From Paraphoma chrysanthemicola (lineage: Eukaryota; Ascomycota; Dothideomycetes; Pleosporales; Phaeosphaeriaceae), in assembly GCA_020744225.1 (NCBI GenBank), contig JAGMWG010000025.1, positions 372,001 through 436,000 of the forward strand: a stretch of DNA of 64,000 nucleotides, in the 5' to 3' direction. The position numbers and the translations under genes were made by a program. This document shows positions 22,480 to 33,955 of this stretch, in pieces. The notes beneath the pieces are model-generated. The model did not search any database. It worked only from the letters and a program-made list of their open reading frames with translations, and was not told the DNA's origin. Within the stretch, counting starts at the first letter, position 1. Every line of letters starts with the position of its first letter.

Positions 22480-23918
22480 ATGTCTTCCGGCAAGACCGTA
22501 ACCCTCAACACAGGCCACAAGATCCCGTAAGACTCCATAGCATCAATTGCTGGAACCATTGTGCGACAACCAGGACTTTGGCTAACGGACAATTCAACAC
22601 AGTCAATTGGGTTATGGTACCTGGCAGGCCGCTCCTGGTGAGGTTGGAAATGGCGTCTACGAGGCCTTGAAGATCGGCTACCGGCACCTGGTGAGTAGCT
22701 CGAGACCCTGAGTTTGGGTACTCTGCAAGACTGCCTGGTCTCGTGTGAGCACACAAACTTGAACTTCAGGATCCCGCGAGAAGGACTTACATGCTAACAA
22801 ATCCATCAGGACCTAGCAAAGATGTACGTAAACGATCCCGCGCACTTTCCCACCGCCTCCCACTGCATACACACCGAAACATACTACGAGTGGTCTTCAC
22901 GACTATCGGTGGACGTAAAGCTAGGATACCCCTCGGTGGGGACGCGTAGAAGCTATGGCCACTTACACATGGGTTTTAACCAAGATCGGTAGCTGACATA
23001 TTTTTCCACCAATTACAGCTATGAGAACCAAAAGGAGGTTGCAGACGGCATTAAGCGTGCCTTTAAAGATATTCCAGGTCTCAAGCGTGAGGATATCTTC
23101 ATCACATCTAAGCTCTGGAACACTCAACACGATCCCGCCCACGTTGAGGCTGCTCTTGATGACACTCTTGCCGAGCTCGAGCTCGACTACCTTGACCTTT
23201 ACCTCATCCACTGGCCTGTCAACTTCGGTCCCGGCAAGGACCCTCACTCAGATCTCTTCCCTGCCACTGCAGACGCAAATGAGGTCAACATCGACAACTC
23301 CATTCCCAACAGCGAGACATGGAAGGCGGTCAACAAGTTGCCGAAGAGCAAGGTTCGCTCTGTCGGTGTTTCCAACTTCACATACCAAAACCTGAAGGCC
23401 CTCATCGAGAAGACCGATCTCGTCCCCGCCGTCAACCAGATTGAGCGCCACCCCATCCTTCCCAGCAAGGAGCTCATCGCCTTCGCCAAGGAGAAGAACA
23501 TTCACATCACTGCCTACTCGGCTTTTGGCAACAACTTCTTCGACATCCCTCTCCTCATTACACGACCCGAAGTCAAGGCCATCGCCGAGAAGAAGGGTGC
23601 GTCCCCAGCTCAAGTCATCTTGGCGTGGAGCCAGGTCGGCGGTCACTCCGTCATCCCCAAGTCCGTTACTCCTTCCAGGATCGCGGAGAACTTCAAGGAG
23701 ATTGAGCTCTCTGAGGAGGACATTGCGGCCATTCAGAAGTTCTCGGACGAGCACCAGGGCAGGAGGCGGTATAACGTTCCCTACACTGCGAGTAAGTGTC
23801 TTGGCTGTATAGAAGTAAAGAAAAATTGTGCTAATGAATGGCAGACAAACCCCGCTGGAGCATCAACATCTTCGATGAGCCTGAGGAGAAGGAGGCACCC
23901 AACAAGATCATCATCTGA
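22480..23918 (+). CDS. Aldo-keto reductase, 331 aa
   Basis: Five exons: 22480..22526, 22603..22690, 22810..22823 (only 14 nt), 23019..23791 and 23845..23918. Joining them yields an uninterrupted NADPH-dependent aldo-keto reductase of family-typical length. The catalytic tetrad is present: Asp46 and Tyr51 (LDLAKIY, the Asp coming from the micro-exon), Lys81 (ITSKLWN) and His114 (YLIHWP). GVSNF and the cofactor-binding IPKSVTPSRIAENF are also present. It probably reduces small aldehydes or ketoses to alcohols in the cytosol; resemblance to the yeast Gcy1/Ypr1 glycerol dehydrogenase-like group is my impression only. Its 3' end faces the lactonase-like gene at 24239..25779. Confidence 0.93.
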
Positions 23919-24238
23919 ACTACCAATAATATGTAGATTAAATGAGAAAACTTTCGAACCACTAAGCTCATGATCACCAAATCACTCACTCCACATCATT
24001 GTGTTTCCGGAACTTCATCTACCTGTAACAGCAGAATTTCCCGCGCGCCAAACATGCAGACTGTACGATTATGTCTGATTGCCTTCAGGCAACTACATTC
24101 CTCTAGGTTACTAAAATCCGTCAAACGAGTGAACAAGTCACTTCAATTAAGTTGTTGTAGAAACAGCATGAACGGCCATGGCCTCGTTAATTATTCATGA
24201 ACTGTACTAAGCTGCTTTTGCCAACACCCCACACAAAA
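23919..24238. other. Convergent intergenic spacer
   Basis: A 320-nt spacer between the 3' ends of the reductase and lactonase-like genes. It is A/T-rich and probably holds both polyadenylation regions. Confidence 0.6.
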
Positions 24239-25779
24239 CTATTGCACAGGCGCGCCAGACGCAGCGAGAGTCGCGTAGAATAGCTTAGTCTGCCCAGTAA
24301 TGACCATTCGTCCCTTGCCAGCAAATTGGAAGTTGGCCGCGGTGGTACCGGTGTAGATCTTGCCGATCAACTTGCCAGATGGATTCCATACATGAACGCC
24401 ATCGCCGCAGCCGGCGTAAACACGGCCCACGGAATCAGTGTGTACACCTATTGCGGTATTAGTCACATGACTTGGATTATAATCTTGAGCGGACTTCACT
24501 TACCATCTGGGATGAAAGACGCAACGTAGGCAAATGTCTTGCGGTTCCCCCATGTACCGTCCTGGCTCACATCGAACTGGTAGACAGACGCTGGCGAGGA
24601 CAAGTTGCGTCCGTAGAAACCAAGCGCGATACCAGTGTCGGTCACGTATGCGCGGTGGCCATCGGGCGAGAACGTAATGCCTGGGGGATATTAGTATTCA
24701 ACAAGCTTGGCAAAAGGGCCTAAGACGGACCGTTCGGAAGCGTAAAGTCATCAGCGACTACCCGGATCGCGCCGGTGTGGAAGTTGTAGCGGTAGACCTG
24801 GTTGCGAAGACCAGGAGGAGGGCGGAAGTCCTGGAGGAAGCCGTAGAGAGTATCGGTGAAGTATACCTCGCCGTTGTTGGGGTTGACGACCAAGTCGTTG
24901 AGAGAGTTGAATTGGCGTCCAAAGTAGTTGTTGATAAGTGCTAGGAGATGTTAAAAACAAACTTTCACATCGGTGATCATGTCGAAGCTTACTCGTTGTG
25001 TTGTATGGCGGTTCAGGGTTCATGACATAGAGTGCTGAGGTGATGTCGTCGCCTTGGCCCTCCCCAGCGAAGATAATGTTGCCCTTGTAATTCGTGCCGC
25101 CTAATGCGTGTTAGTGAGTTCCAGTTTGACTGTAGGCTTTTGCGCTGCCCATACCATTGGGATTGATGACTTGAGGGTTTGAAGTATTCACAACAGTCAC
25201 TGGTGCAGCCTGCAGAGTTCCATTCCGCACTTTCTCTGCGTCGGCAAGAGAGATCTTCTGGATAATAGAAGACTTGTTCAACCCCGTGCCCGCTGCAGGA
25301 GCACCAGCGTTCTGGACAAAGAAGACCTCATCTTTCGGAGCATGCCTGCAAACGTGATCGACGGATCAGCACGTGTGACATAGACTTGGCAGGTTGCGAC
25401 AGATGTCAAACTCACCAGGTAACTGCCTCGTGGAAGATCGGGTCCGTGTCAGAGGTCGCGATCAGGGTTAGAGACGGATTGGGACCAATCACATCATAGA
25501 ACTCGTCGTCGTAAATGTGGAATGGCTTAGCGGTCAGGGACTCCTGAGTGACACCAGGCCATACGAAGACCTAAAATCCAATCAGCTTGGCGAACGCCAT
25601 AGGGGCGCCTCAATTCTGTGGGGGCGTACCGTGGAGTCGATCGCTTCCGCAGGCGGTGGAACGAATTCTAAAACGTTGAATGTCTTCTGATCAATAATTT
25701 GAGCTGCTGCAGGTACATTCTGCGCAAGGGCATCTTTAACGATGATCCCTGCACTGAGGACTGCAAGAATTGATGGCAT
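24239..25779 (-). CDS. Secreted SMP-30/gluconolactonase-like protein, 399 aa
   Basis: Seven exons on the minus strand: 25630..25779, 25416..25570, 25155..25345, 24993..25100, 24731..24940, 24504..24680 and 24239..24447, with introns of 50-70 nt. All junctions keep frame and exon lengths sum to 400 codons. The N-terminus MPSILAVLSAGIIVKDALAQ looks like a signal peptide, so secretion is likely. The body shows the beta-propeller blocks of the SMP-30/gluconolactonase/LRE-like family: FNSLNDLVVNPNNGEVYFTD, ITFSPDGHRAYVTDTG and HTDSVGRVYAGCGDGVHVW. Family members hydrolyse sugar lactones or related esters, usually with a divalent metal. Six of the seven introns fall before or within blade-like segments. 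The substrate is unknown. It is convergent with an aldo-keto reductase. Confidence 0.92.
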
Positions 25780-27100
25780 CTTCACGGAACGAGTAGGCAA
25801 AGTACTTGGGGATGTCTCTCCACACTTCCGCCGGGAGGCGGGAAACTTAATACTCGTCACGCACGAGCTAATCAGCTTGAAATGACATCGTCGTGGCCCT
25901 ATCCTTGTATTCCATCATCACCGGTTCCGATGATGTGGTAATGCGGCTCGTAGTGGGATGAGGCTGGGAGCGCTTTTTGGTGATTTGCTGTAGCGGAACA
26001 TCTGCGGGGAATTGACGGGCATTTGGCGGCCACTTGGCGGGGTACTTGGCGGGCAGTTTGCGCACAATGCTGATCTTGCTCGAACCGTCCACGGCATGTG
26101 CGCCGTATATGGGATTTTCCGCGACGCGCCTGCCGCGTGGCGTGAACGGACCGAGAATCCTTCAAAAGCTGGGGAGAGGAGAACGATCCCGTTTATGCAT
26201 CGGTTAATGTTCTCGGCAGACTTGCTTCTCTCTCGCCAACGTAAGTGGTCCGCCGTCCATGCTCACATTGCTATGCTGAGCTGCAAGCGCTCGAACACAT
26301 ATCTGACGCACTGCTTTAGAATAGTCGAGGAGTTGTAGAAGTAGTCGCATACCATAGAACAGACGTGTTGTCGTAGCTTTGTTGGACGGGTCGTCTCGGG
26401 CTTGAAAGACTGCTGTCACCGCTGAAAGCTTATTGACTGGGCCCTTACGACCTTCTCACGCTATGAGAGGCTGTGCCGTCGCGGGTCGTCTTCCGCAAGC
26501 GAACATGCCGGAAAACCTGTCCAAGGGCGTCTGGTCGACTCGGTGCTCGCTCGTCCGCCACTTCCGATCGGGCTTTCGTCACTGTGTCCTGAAGATATAG
26601 ATGACTTATTTTCCAGCCATGGTGTTAGATGAAGACATGTGCTGTAACGGCTGATCGGCTGGAGGGTGTCGCTCCTCTTTTCAAGGTTCTTCCAGAAAAT
26701 TTGGCGTTGCTTCTAGCTCTGCTGATCTGATGCACCGTCACTGAAGTCTTGGAAGATGTGCAAACCACGTTTGAGCGGAAACGATCTCTTGGTATAAGCA
26801 CATCATTACTCAGGACAGTGTGCATCATTGGTCAAATGCAATACGAGCCGGACGAAAACGAACGAGCTTGCCGTTCTTGGGCTAAGTGATGGACAACATG
26901 CATCTGTAACGATGCAACGGCATGAAGGACCGATTTATACCCCTTGAAGAGGGGCGATCGGTGTGTGTGAGACCCTCCAGCACCTCCAGAGCTTTGGGTA
27001 ATGGTGAAAGTCGAAGATCTATGGTCTGCCCGTCGGCTTCTCTTTACTGCCACACCTAGATCTGACTGCTTACTTTTTGAGTTTCTGCTACAGTGTAACC
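25780..27100. other. Divergent intergenic region with TTGGCGG array
   Basis: About 1.3 kb upstream of both the lactonase-like gene and the 7-TM protein gene. No gene is supported. The distinctive element is a helically spaced TTGGCGG triplet (26023-26052). The rest shows no recognisable motif. Confidence 0.5.
26023..26052. repeat. Three phased TTGGCGG motifs
   Basis: TTGGCGG occurs at 26023-26029, 26034-26040 and 26046-26052, with start-to-start distances of 11 and 12 nt, about one helical turn each. It lies 244 nt upstream of the lactonase-like start codon, on whose coding strand it reads CCGCCAA. A clustered transcription-factor site is inferred; a degenerate mini-repeat is the alternative. 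Confidence 0.5.
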
Positions 27101-28213
27101 ATGGTCATTCTGGACGTTAAGGCGGTCGTCGTCGCCGTCTTTCTCAGCATCGCGCTGTACAACTTTCTCGAACTCAATGTCTTCATCCTCACGACGTTCA
27201 AGAGGCGGAGAGGCCTCTACTTCTGGAGTTTCGTGGTCGCAACATGGGGGATCGCCTTCAACTCCATCGGTTATCTCCTGAAGCATCTCGCGCTCACGAC
27301 GAATGCGCACCTTTATGCCACGCTGATTCTCATCGGCTGGTGCACGATGATTACTGGGCAGTCGGTGGTTCTCTACTCACGACTCCACCTGGTCATGCAC
27401 AACACGACTCGGCTCCGAGCAGTGCTGATCATGATCGTCACGAACGCCGTTTGGCTCCACATACCCGTCATTGTCTTGGTATACGGCGCAAACTCCAACA
27501 ATCCCAAGCCCTATGAACATCCTTACTCGATCTACGAGAAGATACAGTTGAGCGTCTTCGTTGTGCAGGAGCTCATCATCTCCGGTCTTTACATCTGGGA
27601 GACAATACGCCTTCTGCGACTCGAGCAAACCTTGGGCAACAATGGCACCATTCAGATCATGAACCATCTCATTTACGTCAACATTCTCGTCATGCTACTG
27701 GACTTCACCATCCTTGGCCTTGAGTTTGCAGATTTATACGAGATACAAACGGCGTGGAAGCCGCTCGCCTATAGCGTTAAGCTCAAGGTTGAATTCAGCA
27801 TCTTGAACCGCCTCGTCGATCTCATCAGATCCTCACGGAGTGGCAACGCTTACTCGGGCAGCCGCACTGGCCCTCGCTCGCACGGTCTAGCCTTGGGAAC
27901 AATCAGGGATACAGGGCATCAGCGCTCGATGGCGCAGGACGCCGATAATTCGACCCGATATGAAGTGCACGTCGGCGGTGGCAAAGGCCACAGTGATGCG
28001 ATACACCCGCAGGACTCGGCTGTGGTAAAGACCACCGAAGTACAGGTCCAAAGCCACAGCAGGAGGAGAGATAGCAGAGACTCCATTGCGGAGAGCGGGA
28101 AGGAGATTTTGGCCGAGGCGCGGCTCCAGGACGAGCATACCATAGGAAGAAGTGCATCGACAGTCTCGTCTGAGAGTCGGTTCGCGAAGTTCGAGAATCA
28201 GTCCTGGCGATGA
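27101..28213 (+). CDS. Seven-transmembrane fungal integral membrane protein (DUF7703-like), 370 aa
   Basis: Single-exon gene with an ACCATGG start. About seven hydrophobic segments occupy residues 1-245, beginning with VILDVKAVVVAVFLSIALYN. Between them are short conserved-looking blocks such as TTFKRRRGLYFWSF and GQSVVLYSRLHLVMHN, which I associate with the DUF7703 group of fungal membrane proteins. The remaining 125 residues are a hydrophilic, Ser/Arg-rich tail (SRSGNAYSGSRTGPRSHG), likely cytosolic and possibly phosphorylated. The topology resembles fungal receptor-like proteins, but no ligand or G-protein motif is seen. Its stop codon is only 83 nt from the stop of the opposing DUF6536 gene. 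Confidence 0.85.
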   Translation: MVILDVKAVVVAVFLSIALYNFLELNVFILTTFKRRRGLYFWSFVVATWGIAFNSIGYLLKHLALTTNAHLYATLILIGWCTMITGQSVVLYSRLHLVMHNTTRLRAVLIMIVTNAVWLHIPVIVLVYGANSNNPKPYEHPYSIYEKIQLSVFVVQELIISGLYIWETIRLLRLEQTLGNNGTIQIMNHLIYVNILVMLLDFTILGLEFADLYEIQTAWKPLAYSVKLKVEFSILNRLVDLIRSSRSGNAYSGSRTGPRSHGLALGTIRDTGHQRSMAQDADNSTRYEVHVGGGKGHSDAIHPQDSAVVKTTEVQVQSHSRRRDSRDSIAESGKEILAEARLQDEHTIGRSASTVSSESRFAKFENQSWR

Positions 28214-28296
28214 TTGCGGATAGTATTTCATGATGGAACACCTCCCATGATGACGACTTATGGTACGCATTTTCTTAATGACTTATACCCACCCAT

Positions 28297-30719
28297 CTAG
28301 ATATATAAATGTCCAGTTTGCGCTTCTCCAATCACTCCCGCTGAGAACGAACAGTGCCCTGGCCTATCATGCGTAGCCTCCTCGGTAACACCCCACATCA
28401 CTTCGCACAGGTGTGGGTCCACCTCGTCCAGCGGCGCATGACACGCTGCACTGATGACCAAACTGCAGTGCCGCGCCGGCGGCATTCGGACGGGCATTCT
28501 CCAAAGAAGTCTGCAAATGATGACAAGCAGCAATACGCAGAATACTTGCGAGAATACTAAAATGCTTTGCGCAGAGTATCCACATGCGCAGGTCGAGTCG
28601 CCGTATAATTCGCCAGTTCGTGTCCTTGTTTCGCGACGCACGAGGAAGAGCGATTGGGATAGCAGCCAGTGCAACACCCCAGATGTAGTCACAAGAGGAA
28701 TTGCCCAACGGAATGGGAGTTGCAAGAAGTGCGTTCCGCGCTGTGATCCAACGGGTGTAGTGACGCGCAGTGCTTTTCTGTGCGTGGCGAAATTGTTCCA
28801 TTCGGTTGCGAAGCAGATGGATGTGCAGATGCGGTTGATGGAAAAGTACAGCAGCGAGAGACAGACTTGTGGGAAATTGGCGATGAATGCAACAAGGAGA
28901 ATGCCGCGCGTGTCAAAACTGGTGGAGGTAAAAGGCACGGTGAGTTGTGAGCTTGTGCCCCATGGCGATGTGAAGTGCGCGACGTTAGATGTGGCTGCGG
29001 CCAAGGCCGTCATGGTGAGAATGAATGATGTTAAACTACTTTTCGATTAGACGCGGAGGTTTTCGCATGCGGCTAGGAATGTGCCAAGTGATGTGTGGGT
29101 AAATTGTAGGGTGTGAGGAATTGCTGTTGTGACGATGACTGAAGCTCGGAACACGATGTACAGGTTACTGAACTCACATAATGATTGCCGTCCAGACACG
29201 CGCACCACCAAGCACAAACAGTGTCGGCTTCCTTATAACAGTCCATGGCTTCACCCCGCTTTCCCTCCCATATCGATGTCGTTGAGACTGCGTTAATGTG
29301 CATCTCCCTGCAGTCATCGGCTCTGGCGTTTTCAGGAACGATGCAATGGCATCGCCTCCGGTAAGTAAGTGCTCCTTGGAATATGTTTTAATAGTCAACC
29401 AGATGCCAATCACTTTGATGACATTGGACGCGATGACGATACTAAGAAAAGGCAGGGCGACCTGTACGCGGGTTCCCAATTTACTGATCTTTGCGCGAGC
29501 ATGCTTGACATGCAAGGCCGGATAGCTTTTGAGCCATCCGGTGCCAGGACAGATGTTCTCGTGGCTATCTGATAGAAGTATGTTAGTATTTGGCAAGGCG
29601 TATTCTGGGAACTCAGTTTTGTTGGCCGTGAAATCCTCTATGCTGGCTACGAACCGAGCGGTATGACCTGTTGGGCGTATCTGGAGGACTTTTGGATCTG
29701 TCGAAATCCCCACCTCGAGATTGAATGTTTCGTTCTGCCGAGATGCAGAGCCCCAGTCGCAATTCTCGACCGATTCCGAAAGTCGTAGGGTGTACGACCA
29801 ATTCTGTTGAACTTGAATCTCAAAGGACACCTGGTCGATCAACAGATGAAGATCACCGTAACCAGATACCTTCTCTGTGGCATAAATTCGTGACCAGTCT
29901 TTGTTGTTTAGAGTCTTCCAATCGCCCCCATATAGTGCATCCTCGTCGATAGCAGCACTCGTGGCTGTGACGCCGAAGTCTTGAGATGCGAAGACCTCGA
30001 ATACTGAGGAATTGTAGCTATCCCGAGTCAGCTTGAAACATGCTTCAGATAGCCTTATAGTAGAGAAAATTATTTGGAACCTACAATAAATGCAAAGGAG
30101 CAGATGAGAACGCAAGGAGGAACCACAAGAGCGTCCTTCTTCGTCCAATATGCCGCAAGTTGTGTACGCCCATGATGCCAATCTCAAGCCATTGTCCATT
30201 CGCGTGCGCACGGTCAACATCGGCTCGGGTTGGAGCACAGAGAGTCTGCATAGCATAATTACTCGCCGTAAGGAGTGCGGTGCTCAGGACGTTGATTAGG
30301 ACGTGGAAAGCTGTGCTTGTTCTGGAAATGTGGGCAGGGCTCCCCTGAGCAATCGTTCCAATAGCGTTGATAACACCGCCATATTGGGTCGACCCAGCAA
30401 TCAATAATGCAAGGTTGCCGACAAGCGCGCCAATAGAGGCAAAAAGACCGGCGTAAAGGCCAAAGGTCCAGCTCCTCGTCATACGTTGGATGTTAAGTCG
30501 AAAGGCAGGGGTTCGGATTCGGCCTGGTGGCTTTCCAAGGACTATGGAAGATTCACTAGAACTGCCATTCTTCTCATTGGTGGTTGGAGTTGGGGTAGGC
30601 GTGCGTAATTCGTAATGTACTAGATTTTCAGTCCTCTGATGTCCATAGCGTGTGCGGTCGTCTTCGGATCCCAGTTGCAAGCGCCTGTAGTCAACCTGTT
30701 CATAGGCTCTATGTTCCAT
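28297..30719 (-). CDS. DUF6536-family polytopic membrane protein, 737 aa
   Basis: Three exons on the minus strand: 30085..30719, 29178..30017 and 28297..29035, with introns of 67 and 142 nt. The first junction gives LHLFYNSSVF and the second RVWTAIILTSFILTM, both in frame. After a hydrophilic N-terminus, the DUF6536 core begins at SWTFGLYAGLFASIGALVGN and includes NVLSTALLTASNYAMQTLCA and a histidine-containing HNLRHIGRRR loop. A large extracytosolic loop follows, then several more membrane helices and conserved TPVGSQRGTHFLQLPFRWAI. The family is widespread in filamentous ascomycetes and has no established function. The second intron is unusually open (39 codons in one frame) but needs removal to avoid a TGA and a TAA. 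Confidence 0.85.
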
Positions 30720-31482
30720 ACTTAATGGGCGTTATAGAAAGAGTTCGTAAGGGTAGCGGTCAAAAGCTGTACAAGGCTTAATGAGAAGCGTATTCCTTAT
30801 GAATGATTTGTACAAAGCAGGCTTACATAAATATCCCTGTTACCGGTGAACGTGATTGGCGTTGGCAGCGATTGGCTCCGATGCAGTGTAACATATAAAT
30901 TTGGGGGCGCAGCGGCGAATATCGATGATTTCGTGTGGGGGCGAGAAGACACCAATAACGCGCAAAACTAAGGCTATGAAGCGCACTTTGGAAAGTGGCT
31001 GAGTTTCAATTGCTGACAGCCTGTAGCATTGCGGCCCTTGAGGTCTGCTGCGATATGTATTCGTTAGAAAGCCCAAGGCACAGCGCGAGTATGTACAACC
31101 TATGTTTGAGCATGAATCAGCCGGCAGGTGAAGTCGCTAGGAAGACTTCGGTGACGTGTAGATATTATTTTACCCTCGTGAATACAGGTGAGGATCAACA
31201 GATAGTGTGGCTGTATTGACGATGATCTGCATTGTAGCGAGACGACTTGAGGTAGATGAGGAATGCGCACACCTGGCGAAGCTATTCATTTGACATACAC
31301 TGCCAACTTTTAGCCTTACCCCTCGGGATATCCTTGCGCGTAATTCTGAATCCACAGCCATGAGTCTAAGCTTCACATACTAAGTGGAAGCCATCGTGCT
31401 CCCGTCCAAAGCTCTCCTACGCCCAAGATGAATCGCTTTCGATTCACCAGACTCATTCATCCACACAGAGCCCAACAAGCTC
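30720..31482. other. Intergenic stretch upstream of DUF6536 gene
   Basis: About 0.76 kb containing the DUF6536 promoter and the acetyltransferase 3' flank. No supported gene or recognisable motif. Confidence 0.5.
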
Positions 31483-32606
31483 TTAGAAATCTGGATCGTC
31501 GTCTCCCATTCCAGCCTCGAAGTCCAGGACCATATCCACCCAGTTTCCACCTCCATACTGACACTTACTCGGGCCTACCTTACTGAACCCCGCCTTCTCA
31601 TACCATCCCACCAGTCTCTCCCTACTAATGAGCGCAATTCGCTTCGCTACACCGGAATCTTTGATTCGCTGGACATAACTCTTCAACAACACCTGACCCA
31701 GTCCTTTTCCGCTGAAATCTGGATGCACGCATAGAGAATGTATGCAGACTGTTTCGCCGTCTTCGTTGTGGCCGATGCTAGGGGCTAGTTGGTACTTAGT
31801 TTGCCAGTCCTTGGGATAGTCCATGGATGCATCTGTTACGACGGGCGAGTTTGATTTGGTGGCGATGATGTGCCCGAGGAGTATGCGTTTGCGGTCTGTG
31901 TCGGAGGAGTCGATGGAGGGGAATTCTCTGACCTTAAGGAGGGTGCCGAGAGGGGTGGATGTGGTGGGATAGGCGGAGGAAAAGAGGCCGGAGCAGAGTT
32001 CACCGCAGGTGCTGAGGCGGTAGTGGAGCTGGGGTGGTTAGCGTTGTGGTACAGCAGGTATTGATCACGGTATTGGGTGAAATGTGAGTTGCAGAACGAA
32101 AAACGTGACTATGGTCCGAAGACGACGAACATAAATGCAGACGTGCGTTCCAGCCCATTGAAGGGAGTTTGCAGCTCGTGGGGCGATCGGACCAGGGGAC
32201 GCTGAGATTGCGGAAGATGCAGTGCGCTGCGCCTGACAGCGCCGAATTGTGATACAACAGGATTAGATCAAACAGAAAGTCAGATTGAAGTCGGAAAGCA
32301 GATCGCGGATAGATTAAAAACGCGTCCACAGCATACCTTTTCCCGCGTTGCCGCTTCTATCGGATCGAATGCAGCATGTTCGAGCCAGTCGCAGTCAACC
32401 AGATCCTCGGAATTGAGCAATTGCGCGAACGGGTGGACACCAGCATCCTTGATCTTCTTGAACCGCTCCTCGACAAAGACTGTAGGCTTGTAGAGAGGCA
32501 TTGGACTCGACTCTTCAGGTTCCGGGCTGGCGACTGTTTCTGTCTCTCTCGACAGCTCCGGCATGGCGTCGAGGGTATTTCTGTCGGCTAGCAGATCTCG
32601 TGGCAT
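31483..32606 (-). CDS. Aralkylamine N-acetyltransferase-like GNAT protein, 271 aa
   Basis: Two exons on the minus strand: 32337..32606 and 31483..32028, with a 308-nt intron that is long for this window. The junction reads EAATREKLHYRLSTCGELC. This matches the layout of serotonin/aralkylamine N-acetyltransferases, where a Glu-rich helix leads into a Tyr-Arg-Leu, Cys-x-Glu-Leu-Cys block. The acetyl-CoA site is VHPDFSGKGLGQVLLKSY (G-K-G-L-G) and the C-terminal WYEKAGF is the typical GNAT motif. It would acetylate arylalkylamines or polyamines in the cytosol, by analogy only. An acidic 60-residue N-terminal extension precedes the domain. A short unseen exon in the long intron cannot be excluded. 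Confidence 0.87.
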
Positions 32607-33955
32607 CTTGGCAGGTGATCAGCGGCTCGCGAGGGGCTTCCGATCGAGGCGGAGGGGTGCACAAAAGTAGGAAAGCGGAGCCTGTGTATGGACAGAGACG
32701 CGGGCTCCCGAGGTGCAGTGGTGAGTTGTATGGTGGGCGTTCCTGAATCACGAGACGCATTCTGGCCAAAGCCCCGCGTTCCCGCGACTCGCTTGACTGC
32801 CGGCGCCGATCAGGCTGCGCTGGTTGCGGGAGGTCGACGCGGGGCGTGCAACAGTGAGGGACAGTACTCGGAATGACATCACGGGGTTTCTGAGGTTGGC
32901 GAGGCTCCACATGGCTTCGGTGATTGTTGTTGTAGTAAGGACTATGGATGGCCTGACAGTGCTGGCTATCGCATTATCTATGCGGGCGATTTACCCCTTG
33001 CAGTGATCTCCTCGCAGGCGAGCGGGATGTGCTAATGACCTGCATAGCGTCATGGGCGGCCAGAACGGGACTCGCAGATATGATGCAAGACGCAGTTGAG
33101 CATCCTTCTGCATGCTCTGCTGCTGTGCTCCCGGCGGCCCATGTCATATAACCGTCAACGGGCGCGCTGTCCCGGTCGCTGGAGCCGATGCTCGAGGCCG
33201 GCAGCGCCTGCTACGGTCGACCCAATGGTGCCTTCCCTCCGCAGATGCAGCGGCAGGAACGGGCAAGCCCTTTGTTGACAGCGCGAGTCGTGCCTGCTAC
33301 TGTTGAGGTTTGGCCGGGACGCGGCTGCCTACTCCTGAACGCAAGGCTGGCTGCCTGAATGCCCCGCCGTGACCCTTGCGCGGACAGGGCTACACCGCCA
33401 AACATCGCGCAGAAGAGTCGTTTCAGTGTTTCCAGGCAGTACACTCTGCGTTGCGTGCGTGCGTGCTGCCTAGGACTCGCCCCAGCAGCAGCCCAACCTC
33501 GTCAAGCAGTCTTCTGTTAGCCAAGTGGCCCTATATTACGCAGGCCGACCGCACCGCCGCGCTGCTGCTGCTTTCACAACATGTTGCCGCCACGTCCAGT
33601 ACTCTGCTCGACTGCTGATTATTAACTTCCTTCACTTGGGACGTGCAGACGAGGGGCCTACCGACTTCCATCGCCTTCCAGCAGCCCGGCGGCACGGCTG
33701 CAGTGAGCGCAGACTAGTGATACTCTCCGTCACCGCGAGCTTCTGCGTGCGGGCGTACTCCCTTATAAGCAATTCACCGGGCGCACTCGATCGCCCTTCT
33801 GGGAGCCACCTGCGCCGAAGCACATCCCAGACCCCCCCACCATCCACCCAGCACCTCGCTGCCCTCAACTCCTGCACACGGTACCACGGTCTTGCCTGCT
33901 TTCAGAAACACCTGCATCCCCACGCAAGGAATCTGCCACCCCGCTCCTTCCCGCC
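32607..33955. other. Divergent G/C-rich intergenic region
   Basis: About 1.35 kb upstream of both the acetyltransferase and DDI1 genes. A long open frame continues upstream from DDI1 (from about 33525), but it is Cys/His/Arg-rich, lacks an ATG and ends at the split start codon. It is regarded as 5' leader. Confidence 0.5.

Noticed and set aside
25780..25860. Upstream in-frame ATG for the lactonase-like gene
   Set aside because: It would place 27 polar residues before the signal peptide; MPSILAVLSAG is a better secretory start.
33525..33955. N-terminal extension of DDI1 in the open upstream frame
   Set aside because: The start would not be ATG, the sequence is Cys/His/Arg-rich and unlike any domain, and a split ATG with good splice sites gives the conserved DDI1 N-terminus.
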